DNA of 43,865 bases, taken from contig JADGRL010000025.1 of NCBI GenBank assembly GCA_017880865.1, positions 1-43,865 on the forward strand, given 5' to 3'. Under the pieces are notes generated by a model. It made no database searches. It was not told where the DNA came from and worked only from the letters and a program-made list of their open reading frames with translations. Shown here piece by piece: positions 8,901-15,745 of this stretch. Position 1 is the first letter of the stretch; every line of letters begins with the position of its first letter. The translations under genes and the position numbers were made by a program. This stretch comes from Gallionella sp. GTDB taxonomy: Bacteria; Pseudomonadota; Gammaproteobacteria; Burkholderiales; Gallionellaceae.

Positions 8901-9139
8901 AGGAAGGCGGAGGTGAGTGGGTAGGTGACCTGATCCTCGACGATGTCAGGCGACTGTCCCGGATAGGAGGTTTTGACGATCACCTGCGCATCGGAAAGAT
9001 CGGGAATCGCATCCAGCGTCATGTCGCGCAGTGCATAGATGCCCGCTAATGCCAGCACCAGCGAGAGCATCAGCACGAGCAGCCGGTTGCGCAATGACCA
9101 GTCGATGACCCGTTTGATCAGGACGCCCTCATTTTGCAT
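5981..9139 (-). CDS. cusA: CusA-type heavy-metal RND efflux pump (Cu(I)/Ag(I))
   Basis: A 1052-residue HME-RND inner-membrane pump, about the usual length of CusA (1047). The N-terminus (IKRVIDWSLRNRLLVLML) starts TM1; the periplasmic docking and pore domains follow. TM4 carries the proton-relay region with GGIAIAIGAMIDAAIVMIEN, characteristic of the metal-exporting RND group. It moves Cu(I)/Ag(I) out of the periplasm with CusB and an outer-membrane channel. Its ATG lies inside the end of cusB (11-bp overlap), so the two are translationally coupled. No cusC/TolC-like gene is present in the window. A CusF-like chaperone is encoded 2.4 kb away on the other strand. Substrate specificity (copper/silver versus zinc/cobalt) is inferred from that neighbour. 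Confidence 0.93.
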   Translation of the reverse strand: MQNEGVLIKRVIDWSLRNRLLVLMLSLVLALAGIYALRDMTLDAIPDLSDAQVIVKTSYPGQSPDIVEDQVTYPLTSAFLSVPGSTAVRGFSMYGESYVYIIFKDGTDPYWARSRVLEYLSQISSRLPSGVTPALGPDASGVGWVFEYALVDRNHKYDQDQLRTMQDYYLKYELQSLPGVAEVASVGGIVRQFQIEIDPNRLAAYHVTTEQVAKAVRDSNSAGGGAVMEMGRSEFMLREKGYLKSLADFGEVPVALGKDGIPVLLRDIAHISIGGEARRGVTDLDGDGEATGGIVVMRYGANALDTVQAVKQRLAEIKSGLPEGVEVVVTYDRSGLIREAVNTLQSKLIEESIVVALVCIIFLLHLRSSMVAIMTLPIGILAAFIVMRLQGVNANIMSLGGIAIAIGAMIDAAIVMIENMHKHLERFHAERIGEQVDYWQAARASAHEVGPALFFSLLIITVSFLPVFALTGQEGKLFTPLAYTKTYAMAAAALLAVTLTPVLMGYFVRGKIKPENQNSLNRMLQSLYQPLLNRAFGNRRATIALTLLLLLSALWPASQIGSEFMPPLYEGDLLYMPTTLPGISIDEAANILQITDRLIRSMPEVERVYGKAGRADTALDPAPLSMFETVIRLKPKSEWPAGESTEDFIKKLDREVNLPGLTNSWGYPIRTRIDMLSTGIRTPLGLKITGPDAKGISELAQEIETVLRNIKGTRSVFAERIEGGHYLDIDVDRGRAARYGITVADVEQLIEGAVGGKNISTMIVGRERYPINLRYQRAFRNSVDALSQSRVTMPNGDSVPLGNLARLSIHDGPTEIKSENGRLVGYVYINTENRDLGGYVFDAKEQIEKSVKAKPGYAIAWSGQYANLQHARARLSWLIPLTLLLVCLLLFMHFKDFNKVLLVLLCLPFSLVGGVWLIYLLGYPVSVAVVVGFIALAGVATEFGVVMLLFLDNSIASFRAAGKLTSPQMLRAAIIQGAVLRLRPKMMTVSVIIAGLLPVMYGQAIGTDMMKRIAAPLIGGMVTAPILSLIIIPVVYLWWQEKKLLGHTSNRT

Positions 9140-10613
9140 CGTGCATGCCTGATTTTGTATCGTTCATCCCGGGTGTTGCATCGTGCATTTCGGGAGGTTT
9201 CGCAGGCTCTATGTGTACGCCTTGTTGCATGCTTTCAGCGGGCTTCATGCTCTCGCCAGACTTCATGCTTTCAGCGGGCTTCTTGATCGCAGGCTCATGT
9301 TCATGTGACTGCATGCGTTCGACGGCGGCATTCATCGACGCTGCCGAGTCGAGCAAGAACTGGCCGTTGACCGCGACTTCAGCGCCAACCTGGAGGCCGT
9401 CGGTGATCTCGGTCAAATCGCCGTTCTCTATTCCGGTATCGACGTAAACAGGGAGGAAATGCCCGTCGCCTCTGGACATGATCACGACGTTACCCTGTCC
9501 GGTGCGCAACACGGCCGAGCTGGGTATGACCAGTGCATCGTGGGTTTGCGCATGGATGGTCACGTCGACGAAACTGCCGGGACGCAAATTAATTTTGGCG
9601 TTGTCGATCACGACTCGCGCACTGACCTTGTTGTTGTCGGCGACGGGGCTGACAAAGTCGAGATGGGCTTTGATCGGTTGATTATCAAAGCCGTGGCCAG
9701 CCGAGACGGCGCCATCGGAACTGGTAATGGTGACGTCGTCCCCGGTTTTCAGCTGACCGGCCTGATCGGGATACAGCGTGACCGCGACCCATACCCTGGT
9801 GACGTTGGCCAGGGTATACAGCGTGGCAGATGGCGTGGCATAGCTACCTTCGCGGGCGTTGATCTGCGTCACAACGCCGGACTCGGTCGCCAGTATCTTG
9901 ACCACTTCGACCGTATCTTTGGAATCCTCAATCTTCTGGATGGTATCAAGGCCGATGCCTTCATAGAGGAATTTCGTTCGCTCCTTGGAAAGCTCCATCA
10001 GCAGATTCATCACATATTCGTTTTCCTGCAACCTGACATCGCCTATGGTTTGCAGGATCTGCTGGCGACGTTCCGCAAACTTTATATATTCTTTTTGCTG
10101 CATGATCAATTCGGGAGAATAAATCTCGTAGATCACCTGGCCCTTTTTGATGTGCTGTCCGATGGAATGGATGTTTGATTTTTTGATCCAGCCGTCGAAA
10201 TTGCTGTGGATGTTGTACAGCGTATTTTCGTCCACCGTGACGTTGCCATAAGCCCGAATTTCCTGACTGATAGTCGTTTTTTTAACGCTGGCCAGCCTGA
10301 CACCCAGCTTCTGGATGGATGCGCTATCGACATGAACGCCGTGGTCATGTGCCGTATGGCTCGTTGTTCGATTGGGAGATTCGACCAGTTCCATGCCGCA
10401 GATCGGGCACGTACCGGGATGATCCTGAATGATCTCGGGATGCATCGGGCAAACAAATATTTTTCCCTGCGGGTTGATGCTGGGTAATGAAGCAATATTG
10501 GGCGATGCCGTGTTTGCATCAAGCCACGAAATGGAAATATGTTGATAGCCGAAATACGAGACCAGAATGAGGAGTCCCAACAGCGCGATGCCGGCCGCTT
10601 TTTTCTTCGTCAT
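9129..10613 (-). CDS. cusB: CusB-type periplasmic adaptor with N-terminal metal-binding domain and Met/His-rich tail
   Basis: A 494-residue membrane-fusion protein. A single N-terminal membrane anchor (residues 7-22) is followed by a heavy-metal-binding domain with VCPMHPEI (Cys55, Met57, His58) and CPICGMEL (Cys69, Cys72, Met74). The barrel-sandwich, helical hairpin and beta-barrel regions typical of CusB/CzcB follow. The last 60 residues or so are unusual: degenerate units PAESMKSGESMKPAESMQ and then MHDATPGMNDTKSGMHDAK, rich in Met, His and Asp and probably able to bind copper. It links CusA to an outer-membrane channel and receives metal from CusF. A terminator separates it from the upstream nirK gene. 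Its stop lies inside the start of cusA. Confidence 0.92.
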   Translation of the reverse strand: MTKKKAAGIALLGLLILVSYFGYQHISISWLDANTASPNIASLPSINPQGKIFVCPMHPEIIQDHPGTCPICGMELVESPNRTTSHTAHDHGVHVDSASIQKLGVRLASVKKTTISQEIRAYGNVTVDENTLYNIHSNFDGWIKKSNIHSIGQHIKKGQVIYEIYSPELIMQQKEYIKFAERRQQILQTIGDVRLQENEYVMNLLMELSKERTKFLYEGIGLDTIQKIEDSKDTVEVVKILATESGVVTQINAREGSYATPSATLYTLANVTRVWVAVTLYPDQAGQLKTGDDVTITSSDGAVSAGHGFDNQPIKAHLDFVSPVADNNKVSARVVIDNAKINLRPGSFVDVTIHAQTHDALVIPSSAVLRTGQGNVVIMSRGDGHFLPVYVDTGIENGDLTEITDGLQVGAEVAVNGQFLLDSAASMNAAVERMQSHEHEPAIKKPAESMKSGESMKPAESMQQGVHIEPAKPPEMHDATPGMNDTKSGMHDAK

Positions 10614-10644
10614 GTTCGTCGTCCGATTTCCTGATTCAATGAAT

Positions 10645-10674
10645 TAAAAAATTAAGGGAGGCATACGCCTCCCT
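10645..10674 (-). terminator. Intrinsic terminator of the ncgABC-nirK operon
   Basis: On the minus strand, AGGGAGGC pairs with GCCTCCCT (10655-10674) over a four-base loop and is followed by TAATTTTTTAATT. It begins about 24 bp after the nirK stop and before cusB, so most nirK transcripts should end here. Confidence 0.85.
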
Positions 10675-10697
10675 CAAATACTACTACAACGACATCC

Positions 10698-11660
10698 TTA
10701 CTTCAGGATGATCATTTCGCCGTGACCCTTTTTAGGATCGGCATCAGGCTTGCTCACCAGAACAGAGATGGCGCCGCGCAAAGCCGCACCCATCGCGTGG
10801 TCAACGATTGCAATGCCGGTAGCTGGCTTGCCGTTTACCGGTGTCACGATGTCGAGGGTAACGCCTTCAGCAACGGCCACGTTGTACGTTTGCATCCCGT
10901 ACAGTGTGTTCTTCGGGTTGCCGTTGAGGTACACGCGATCCCAGATGCTGGCGATTGGGTGCAATGCAACTGGCAGATTGATGTTAGCGTTCACGAAGAA
11001 AATACGTACGCGCTCACCTGGCTTAGCTTCCAGAACATCGTGGTCGCCCTTAGGATCGTGCACTGGATCGTAATGCAGTATCTTGCCGTTGATCAACGAA
11101 CCCTTCCAGCCGGTATTTTCCAGCAAGGCGCCGACGTTCTCGGTGTCTGGGAAGTATTGTTGCTGGATCAGCACATATTCGCGGTCAGCCTTAGGATAGT
11201 TTTTCGTATCCTTAGGTGCGACGAGAATCACGCCGTACATGCCCTTGGCAATATGCTGAACCATTGGGCCTGCGCCGCAGTGGTACATGAATACGCCTGG
11301 AACTTTGGCTTCAAACGTGAAATGCTTGGACTCGCCTGGCTTGACCGGTGCGAATTCATCCAGCACGCTGACCTGTGCAGCATGGAAGTCCATCGCATGC
11401 GAGTTCTTGTTTGTAACTGGATTGATCAGCGTGAAATCAACGGTGTCGCCTTCGTTTACACGTACTGGCTTGCCCGGTACGGTGCCGTCGAACGTCCATG
11501 CTGCCATGGTGTCCGCGCCGCCGACCAATGCGCCGTTGGTTTGAATGTCAACTTCCATCGCCGTCATGGTGACCTTGACGGTTTTTGCGAAAACTTGCTG
11601 TGCGGAACAAAGCGCAGCTACTGCCATGATGGCCAGAGTTGCTTTCTTAAATGTATGCAT
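10698..11660 (-). CDS. nirK: Copper-containing nitrite reductase NirK
   Basis: A 320-residue periplasmic enzyme reducing nitrite to nitric oxide. Residues 1-25 are a signal peptide (QQVFA). Type 1 copper ligands are His88, Cys128, His136 and Met141 (MYHCGAGPMVQHIAKGM). Type 2 ligands are His93, His127 and His288 (VDHAMGAALRGA). Catalytic Asp91 (HAMDFH) and His234 (ALHPIASIW) are present, so the enzyme should be active. The Cys-to-His spacing in the type 1 loop is Cys-X7-His, one residue shorter than in the Alcaligenes/Achromobacter enzymes (Cys-X8-His). The gene ends an ncgA-ncgB-ncgC-nirK cluster, the order known from Nitrosomonas europaea, with an NsrR operator upstream. It has a good ribosome site (GAGGGAAATAACA). 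Confidence 0.95.
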   Translation of the reverse strand: MHTFKKATLAIMAVAALCSAQQVFAKTVKVTMTAMEVDIQTNGALVGGADTMAAWTFDGTVPGKPVRVNEGDTVDFTLINPVTNKNSHAMDFHAAQVSVLDEFAPVKPGESKHFTFEAKVPGVFMYHCGAGPMVQHIAKGMYGVILVAPKDTKNYPKADREYVLIQQQYFPDTENVGALLENTGWKGSLINGKILHYDPVHDPKGDHDVLEAKPGERVRIFFVNANINLPVALHPIASIWDRVYLNGNPKNTLYGMQTYNVAVAEGVTLDIVTPVNGKPATGIAIVDHAMGAALRGAISVLVSKPDADPKKGHGEMIILK

Positions 11661-11704
11661 TGTTATTTCCCTCTATAAGTTTTAAAAATTAAACATGAAC
11701 AGCT

Positions 11705-11765
11705 TTGCTACTCCTGCTTTTCCTTCTCCTACTTACCACTGCTTCTCCTCCTCCTTGCTACTCCT
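11705..11765 (-). repeat. Purine-rich ncgC-nirK spacer with two AGGAGTAGCAA repeats
   Basis: On the minus strand the spacer between ncgC and nirK is almost entirely purine and contains two copies of AGGAGTAGCAA (plus-strand positions 11755-11765 and 11705-11715) with further GGAG runs between them. Several Shine-Dalgarno-like sites lie well upstream of the true nirK ribosome site. It could slow or load ribosomes or be simple-sequence slippage; the role is unknown. Confidence 0.6.
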
Positions 11766-11766
11766 A

Positions 11767-12132
11767 TCAGGTTCCGAATTTGCACTTGCATAATGTACGC
11801 AGGTGCACAACCAGATCCTTGATCTCTTCGTCGGTGAATGTTCCCGCCCACGGCGGCATCAGGTTGGACTTGCTGATCGAAGTCCCGCCTTCCTTGATGA
11901 CCTTGAACAGCATTTCATCCGAGCGTCCGGACATCGCCTTTGCATCGGTGTGGTCGCGGGGCATGACGGCCATGTCGCGGGCATTCACGCCCTTGCCGTT
12001 CCCTTCCAGGCCGTGGCACTGCATGCAGTAAGCCTTGTAGTTGTCGGTAGCGGTTTCCTTTGCCTGCGCCGGAATAGCTGCGGCGAGCAAAATGGCTGCC
12101 AGTAAAAATACGGGCGATAATTTATTTAGCAT
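11767..12132 (-). CDS. ncgC: Monoheme cytochrome c (NcgC-like)
   Basis: A 121-residue periplasmic class I cytochrome c. Residues 1-24 form a signal peptide (IPAQA). The heme motif is CMQCH (Cys36, Cys39, His40) and the probable sixth ligand is Met92 in NLMPPWAG. The protein is most likely an electron carrier for NirK or the multicopper oxidase. Its start codon overlaps the end of ncgB by 11 bp. The order multicopper oxidase-diheme-monoheme-nirK matches the N. europaea ncgABC-nirK cluster, where these genes are needed for NirK-dependent nitrite tolerance; the symbol is assigned on that synteny. Confidence 0.82.
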   Translation of the reverse strand: MLNKLSPVFLLAAILLAAAIPAQAKETATDNYKAYCMQCHGLEGNGKGVNARDMAVMPRDHTDAKAMSGRSDEMLFKVIKEGGTSISKSNLMPPWAGTFTDEEIKDLVVHLRTLCKCKFGT

Positions 12133-12802
12133 TTGCGCTCTCCCGGCTCAACACATCGAAGTATTGAACAAATTTCTGGATGCTGCCATTCGACGCATCC
12201 TTGTTCGGCATCCAGGTTTTGGGTTCCCAGGCTTGCGGGTTGCGGATGAAGCTCGCGATGAATTCCGGTTGCAGTCGCTTGCCCGCCGTATAAAGCTCGG
12301 GACCGGAAAGGCCGCCAAATTCAGGCTCGATCAGGTGACAGGCCATGCAGCCCCAGAACTTGTCGAAATTCATTTCGCCATTCTGTTTGGTGATCGTGCC
12401 GGGTTCGATCTTTTCCTTTGCGATCAGGTCGTCATGTGCTTTCAGTTGCATCAACTCGGCTGCAACCGCAGTGGCATCGTCCTTCGAAAGAACGACATGG
12501 TCTTTGAGCGTAGCGGCATCGATCTCGTCGCTTTTCGCACCAATCTTGATATGGTCGCCGTAATACAGGCCGGCAGGGCGGATGCGCTGAGGTTTTTGCA
12601 GCCAAGATACCAGCCACTCTTGGCGGTATTTGTTACCGGCGTAAAACAGTGCCGGACCTTTTTTTGCAAAGGCTTCTTTCAACGTCTGAGCCGCGGGTCC
12701 TGTGATGTTGTGGCAGGAAACACAGTCTTTGTTCAGTATTCCACTATCGGCAAAAGCAGCGCCTGAAATACCGAGCAAGGCTGCAAAAATAATTCGCTGC
12801 AT
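12122..12802 (-). CDS. ncgB: Diheme cytochrome c (NcgB-like)
   Basis: A 226-residue periplasmic protein with a short signal peptide (residues 1-18, AAFA) and two heme motifs, CVSCH (Cys27, Cys30, His31) and CMACH (Cys152, Cys155, His156). Met ligands are plausible in each half (for example Met177 to Met185 region, KTWMPN). It is probably the electron-transfer partner of the adjacent oxidase and nitrite reductase. Its ribosome site AGGAGAAG lies within the last codons of ncgA, where it encodes part of a terminal Arg run; the genes are two bases apart. The assignment as NcgB rests on heme number and on the ncgABC-nirK gene order. Confidence 0.82.
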   Translation of the reverse strand: MQRIIFAALLGISGAAFADSGILNKDCVSCHNITGPAAQTLKEAFAKKGPALFYAGNKYRQEWLVSWLQKPQRIRPAGLYYGDHIKIGAKSDEIDAATLKDHVVLSKDDATAVAAELMQLKAHDDLIAKEKIEPGTITKQNGEMNFDKFWGCMACHLIEPEFGGLSGPELYTAGKRLQPEFIASFIRNPQAWEPKTWMPNKDASNGSIQKFVQYFDVLSRESANAK

Positions 12803-12804
12803 GT

Positions 12805-13878
12805 TTATCTTCTCCTTCTTCCTTGTTCGACGGGCTTGCCCATGAACGGTGCGCTATTGAACAGTCCGTACCCTTGTTTCAGTGACTCGCTGTAGAAAAA
12901 GTTGGGGTCATAAGGCGCGTCTTTGTCTTTGTCTTTATTTTTCCACGCGTACCAGGATTCCATCGGGATCCCTTCATATTCGAAAACAGTCATCGGCCCG
13001 CCCATCATCCCGCCGTTGTTGCTCATGTGTCTGTCGACATGGTCATGCATCACAAAGTAGCCCGGGTTTTTCATTTCCACGATCACATCAAAGCGCTCTC
13101 CGGGGCCGACCGGAACCGTGTCCACATAATAGGGGTTGGCGAGCGGATAACCGTCCTTGGCCACAACCAGCATGTCATGTCCGTGCATATGCATCTGGTG
13201 GGTCTCGTCGCCTGCACCGAAGAAACGCATTCTCAGCACATCGCCTTTTTTGACCCTGATCGGCTGGGTATACGGGAAGGATCTTGCGTTCACCGAGAAG
13301 TAGTCCGGAACATCCTGAGGCGAGCCGCCCTTGCCGTAGCTGCTGGCATAAGCCGATTCCCAGGTGCTCATCATCAGGATGACATCTTTGGTGACGCTCT
13401 TTTCCAGCGCGCTCGGTTTTTTCGGATCGACGATCAGCGGTCCCCACATGCCGCGTGTCGCGACATGTTCCCAGACATTGACGTGGCAGTGATACCACAG
13501 GCTGCCGGGGCGATCGGCGTTGAATTTGTAGGTATAGGATTCGCCGGGCTGGATGGCTTCCTGGGATACACCCGGGACGCCGTCGTTCTTCCAGCTGCCG
13601 ATCTGGTTGATGCCGTGCCAGTGTATCGAATGGGGGAGCGTCGTGTTGTTGGTCACGTGGATCGTGAGGTCGTCGCCTTCCATCACGTGGATCAGCGGCC
13701 CGGGAACCTGGCCGTTGAAGGCGAATACCTTGTTGGAAAAGCCTGGAGCCACGTCGATCGTGACTTCGTCAATGGTCAGGTTGAATTCGCGCTGCGCAGC
13801 CAGACTCAGGGTTGGCAACATCAATAACAGGAAAGAGAGCAGCAATGTTTTTCGCATCGTGACAGCAAAACTTTTCAT
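12805..13878 (-). CDS. ncgA: Two-domain multicopper oxidase (NcgA/blue copper oxidase type)
   Basis: A 357-residue secreted protein with two cupredoxin domains. A signal peptide covers about residues 1-28. Domain 1 has HSIHWHG (83-89) and WYHCHVNVWEHVATRGM (129-144), giving type 3 ligands and a type 1 copper site (Cys131, His138, Met144). Domain 2 has HQMHMHGH and MHDHVDRHM but no cysteine. The type 1 site in domain 1 only is the type C arrangement known from the trimeric N. europaea blue copper oxidase. It probably oxidises a small or protein donor with O2; its link to nitrite metabolism is by operon. The C-terminus ends in four Arg codons that double as the ncgB ribosome site. An AGGGGA ribosome site precedes ATG 13878. 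Confidence 0.88.
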   Translation of the reverse strand: MKSFAVTMRKTLLLSFLLLMLPTLSLAAQREFNLTIDEVTIDVAPGFSNKVFAFNGQVPGPLIHVMEGDDLTIHVTNNTTLPHSIHWHGINQIGSWKNDGVPGVSQEAIQPGESYTYKFNADRPGSLWYHCHVNVWEHVATRGMWGPLIVDPKKPSALEKSVTKDVILMMSTWESAYASSYGKGGSPQDVPDYFSVNARSFPYTQPIRVKKGDVLRMRFFGAGDETHQMHMHGHDMLVVAKDGYPLANPYYVDTVPVGPGERFDVIVEMKNPGYFVMHDHVDRHMSNNGGMMGGPMTVFEYEGIPMESWYAWKNKDKDKDAPYDPNFFYSESLKQGYGLFNSAPFMGKPVEQGRRRR

Positions 13879-13899
13879 AATTCATCCCCTGAGCCGTAA

Positions 13900-13922
13900 A
13901 TGATCTATTTGAAATGCATCTT
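13900..13922 (-). promoter_or_regulatory. NsrR operator upstream of ncgABC-nirK
   Basis: An 11-1-11 inverted repeat. The right half AAATGCATCTT matches the enterobacterial NsrR half-site perfectly and the left half ATGATCTATTT matches 9 of 11. It lies 22-44 bp before the ncgA start codon, just after a -10-like TACACT on the minus strand, a position suited to repression. NsrR is a nitric-oxide-sensing Fe-S repressor and is known to control nirK in N. europaea. No nsrR gene is in this window. Confidence 0.82.
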
Positions 13923-14003
13923 TAAGTGTAAAAAAATTCACGCAAAAAACTGACAAGCACCCAATTCAACTAATCTTGCCCTGCGACAATTTGACGCGGA
14001 CGA

Positions 14004-14033
14004 ACTTTATGTCACGTTATAGATGTATGTCAA
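14004..14033 (-). promoter_or_regulatory. Possible sigma-70 promoter for ncgABC-nirK
   Basis: Minus-strand TTGACA (14028-14033) is a consensus -35 and TAAAGT (14004-14009) a fair -10 with 18-bp spacing. It lies about 80 bp upstream of the NsrR operator; a second, weaker -10 (TACACT) directly abuts the operator. Which of the two is used is not decidable from sequence. Confidence 0.4.
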
Positions 14034-14214
14034 GTGTATTTTTACGGAGGCGCGTTGGGCCTAATTGAGGCTGCCCTGAGCTCTCAATATAGGCGCAGCA
14101 AGGGGCGCGATTGCCCGTACAATTAAAATTCGCCGGTGGTTGCACCCGTAAAGGGTACGCCAAAGGTAGGCAATCCGTTACCAGCCAATGGCTGGACGGA
14201 ATTGACACCGCCGC

Positions 14215-14274
14215 CATAACCAGCGACTTGCCAGAGGTTTTTTCTGGCTTAGCCGATTGGCTAGTTGTTTCATC
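14215..14274 (+). repeat. Dispersed hairpin repeat, copy A
   Basis: It begins CATAACCAGCGACTTGCC and ends GGCTAGTTGTTTCATC, flanking a stem GCCAGA/TCTGGC. Both flanks recur at 42538-42598 and, in part, at 14319-14368 and 36925-36973 (inverted), while the stem sequence differs, as in REP-type elements. Confidence 0.8.
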
Positions 14275-14318
14275 GAGACACTCGCCCTTGCAGGCGGTCT
14301 TGGCGCTGCCCGGCAGCT

Positions 14319-14368
14319 ATAACCAATGACTTAGCCAGCGTCGTTTGCTGGGTTAGTCAGATGGCTAG
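14319..14368 (+). repeat. Dispersed hairpin repeat, copy B (diverged)
   Basis: ATAACCAATGACTTAGCCAGC, then GCTGGGTTAGTCAGATGGCTAG. It has the same outer motifs as copy A with substitutions, and an imperfect stem. It lies 45 bp after copy A in the same orientation. Confidence 0.65.
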
Positions 14369-14479
14369 CAGGGGAAACAATGCTCAAAGCTTAACCAGAT
14401 CCTAAACCTACGCGGCGCTTTATGGATCAATCGAGTCTGACCCTCATGACCCTCATGGCACTGCCATTGACTGCGAGGT

Positions 14480-15076
14480 TTACTTTTTCGCTGCGATTGC
14501 CATGCTCGTTTTTTCTGCCAATTGGCGAGCAGCTTCGTCCACACCTTCTTTTAAGTAGAGACTTCCCTCGTCTCCCACTGCAACGATCAGCGTCATTTGC
14601 GCAATTTCTTTTGTATTAGGGCGCTCAAACAACTGCGCAACGGCGGGAACGTGGCCTATATCGCCACCCTGCTGGTATACCGCAATGGGTGCCCAAATAA
14701 CCAGAAGATAATCTACGCCGAGCCGACTCTGGATATCAGAAATCTTTTTTCTGTCGCCCAACTCCCAGTCCGTATCTATAAATAAATAAGCAGATTTATA
14801 GGGCCCCTTAATGGTTTGCGGATAAGTCGCCACGGCCTGAGAGATTTGTGCTGGTGAGGCAACTTGGTAGCGACTGCTTTTCTTCAAAGAATCGCCGATC
14901 AACTTGGCCAAAGCGACGTTCTGTGGCTCCTTTGTGCCGGAGATGACCGCGATACTTTTTCCTTTTGATTTGAAGTTGCTATCCGTCAAATTCAGGTCGA
15001 CGCTGTAATGGGCACAACCACTGCACAATAAAAGAACCAGCACGCTCAAGACCGAGCCATACAAGTGTGATCTCAT
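14480..15076 (-). CDS. Putative lipoprotein, paralogue of its upstream neighbour
   Basis: A 198-residue protein with a lipoprotein signal (LLLCSGCAH, lipobox Cys21). I do not recognise the family. Features shared with the preceding gene are a beta-strand KSIAVISGT, a helix, YPQTIKG, and LGVDYLLVIWAP, suggesting a Rossmann-like or GNA1162/LPP20-like outer-membrane lipoprotein fold; this is only a guess. Two residual regions, DTDWELGDRKKI and LYLKEGVDEAARQLAEK, are specific to this copy. It lies 18 bp downstream of its paralogue and is probably co-transcribed. Confidence 0.75.
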   Translation of the reverse strand: MRSHLYGSVLSVLVLLLCSGCAHYSVDLNLTDSNFKSKGKSIAVISGTKEPQNVALAKLIGDSLKKSSRYQVASPAQISQAVATYPQTIKGPYKSAYLFIDTDWELGDRKKISDIQSRLGVDYLLVIWAPIAVYQQGGDIGHVPAVAQLFERPNTKEIAQMTLIVAVGDEGSLYLKEGVDEAARQLAEKTSMAIAAKK

Positions 15077-15094
15077 GTCTATTCCTTTTAGATG

Positions 15095-15745
15095 TTAAGA
15101 CTTTTTGGACTTTGTAATATCAAGGAATTCATCCACGATATTTTCGGCCGCGTCCTTCAGCGCATCGACAATGTAATAATCCGCAGATCGAAACAGTGCC
15201 AGGATAGATGTAGAGCTATGGTCAACTGATCTGGTCGAGGCAACCACCTTGGAACCCGGATATTCAATCATATTGCCAATTGGATAAACGTAATAAGTTG
15301 ATCCATTCCTGGAGGTGACTAACGTCAACTGCGAATTCCAGATCACAAACAGGTAATCCACCTTCAGTTTAGCCTGCATGGCATTAAGCTTTTCCTTTTC
15401 AGATGGCTTAAACCAGATTGCTTTTTCATCATCATCTTTTACGTCGGCACTGATTGTAATCATGGCGGGGTAATTAGGAAGCCGCTTTTCAATTTCTTTC
15501 TGAGACAGCACACGAAAAGATGATCGCTCGGTTAAGCCTTTGGTGACAAATCCTGCCAACTGTACATCCCCATCACGGTCACTTCCGCTGATAACAGCGA
15601 TGGATGAGGGTTTGAATGACCTCTTTCCGTCGATCGGATTGAACGGTTTATTGATGGCCCCGCATGCGACCAACGCAAATAATAGCGTCACAGATATAAA
15701 ATATCTTGCCGTACGCTGTAGTGTATTGATACTCATTTTCTTCAT
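15095..15745 (-). CDS. Putative lipoprotein, first of a tandem paralogous pair
   Basis: A 216-residue protein with a lipoprotein signal ending LFALVACGA. It shares with the next gene SSIAVISGSDRDGDVQLAG, a YPAMITIS segment and LKVDYLFVIWNSQ in the same order, so the pair arose by tandem duplication followed by strong divergence. The function is unknown. The start ATG has an excellent ribosome site (GGGAGGAATGTA). It is followed by repeat-poor but gene-free DNA on its 5' side. Confidence 0.75.
   Translation of the reverse strand: MKKMSINTLQRTARYFISVTLLFALVACGAINKPFNPIDGKRSFKPSSIAVISGSDRDGDVQLAGFVTKGLTERSSFRVLSQKEIEKRLPNYPAMITISADVKDDDEKAIWFKPSEKEKLNAMQAKLKVDYLFVIWNSQLTLVTSRNGSTYYVYPIGNMIEYPGSKVVASTRSVDHSSTSILALFRSADYYIVDALKDAAENIVDEFLDITKSKKS

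Larger units (their letters stand above)
14034..14479. other. Gene-poor stretch with repeats and decayed sequence
   Basis: Between the ncg promoter and the lipoprotein pair I find no supported gene. It holds two hairpin repeat copies (listed separately). A 72-codon open frame (14111-14329, plus strand) has some coding character in its first 35 codons (for example FAGGCTRKGYAKGRQ) but runs through repeat copy A and into copy B and lacks a ribosome site; it may be a gene remnant. Confidence 0.5.

Noticed and set aside
8204..9049. Long open frame antisense to cusA (281 codons)
   Set aside because: It is rich in His, Arg and Asp as expected for the complement of a GC-rich gene, lacks a ribosome site, and lies fully opposite a clear RND gene.
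9129..11660. nirK, cusB and cusA as one transcription unit
   Set aside because: A stem with a T tract (10645-10674) lies between nirK and cusB, so read-through at most is expected.
10722..11678. Open frame of 318 codons antisense to nirK
   Set aside because: It mirrors nirK exactly, with high Cys/His/Trp content and no family features.
14111..14329. 72-codon open frame next to repeat copy A
   Set aside because: It reads straight through a repeat, has no ribosome site, and matches no family I know.
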